A stretch of DNA of 52,069 nt, from the NCBI GenBank assembly GCA_025363585.1, contig JANYDN010000162.1:1-52069 (forward strand). The letters run 5' to 3'. Numbering within the stretch: the first letter of the stretch is position 1; the number at the start of each line of letters is the position of its first letter. This DNA comes from Verrucomicrobiota bacterium. GTDB taxonomy: Bacteria; Verrucomicrobiota; Verrucomicrobiia; Limisphaerales; UBA9464. Shown here in pieces: positions 52,033 through 52,069 of the stretch. The notes under the pieces are model-generated. The model was not told the origin of the DNA and did no database searches. It saw only the letters and a program-made list of their open reading frames with translations. The translations under genes and the position numbers were made by a program.

Positions 52033-52069
52033 TCGTGATGCGTTGTTTGCCGGGAAGGCCGTCCGGAGG

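Overview
This GC-rich window most likely comes from the chromosome of a member of the Verrucomicrobiota. The inference rests on content: a very large secreted protein carrying the Planctomycetes-Verrucomicrobia 'membrane-bound dehydrogenase' propeller, a DUF1501 protein with a Tat-type leader, a planctomycete-type double-haem protein (PSCyt1-like), two short pseudopilins with FTLIELLVV leaders, an 11-type complex I cluster without nuoEFG, and many dispersed palindromic repeats between genes. I see no rRNA, tRNA, CRISPR array, transposase, integrase or phage gene, so this looks like ordinary chromosome rather than an island.

Layout. 1-968 is a mosaic of non-coding repeats. 969-1848 holds two tandem cupins, followed on the other strand by a pseudopilin/lipoprotein pair (1861-3158) and the 1470-residue propeller protein (3281-7693). 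8021-15681 carries mostly unlinked housekeeping or accessory genes: a TauE/SafE permease, a strongly conserved protein of unknown function, agmatine deiminase, an orphan EboE, a MOSC protein with a small membrane protein, and an FkbM methyltransferase. 15696-17857 (minus) is the rplU-rpmA-obgE-infA group, with a clear intrinsic terminator in the obgE leader. 18046-20058 (minus) is a three-gene block I cannot assign.

20257-32404 (minus) is a compact respiratory complex I operon in the order nuoA-B-C-D-I-H-J-K-L-M-M'-N. It has no nuoE, nuoF or nuoG and has two adjacent nuoM genes. The second NuoM (21705-23198) has leucine where the trans-membrane-7 pump lysine is expected. This is the most interesting coding feature in the window.

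32798-52032 is a patchwork: DUF1501, an unknown protein, a GT2 glycosyltransferase, an overlapping pair resembling the two ornithine-lipid acyltransferases (OlsB/OlsA), an orphan Vsr endonuclease, a Tm-1-like ATP-binding protein, a DUF3472 protein, a MarR/CPBP-protease pair, adenine phosphoribosyltransferase, a tail-anchored FHA protein, carA, a di-haem protein, a coiled-coil membrane protein, a CHASE2 hybrid histidine kinase, a secreted linker-rich protein, a HAD-Nudix fusion and a second pseudopilin.

Across the window at least four families of short dispersed repeats occupy the spaces between genes. Several end exactly at, or supply, the stop codons of neighbouring genes. Start codons were chosen from family N-termini, operon overlaps and visible ribosome binding sites. 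A number of genes appear to start at GTG or TTG.
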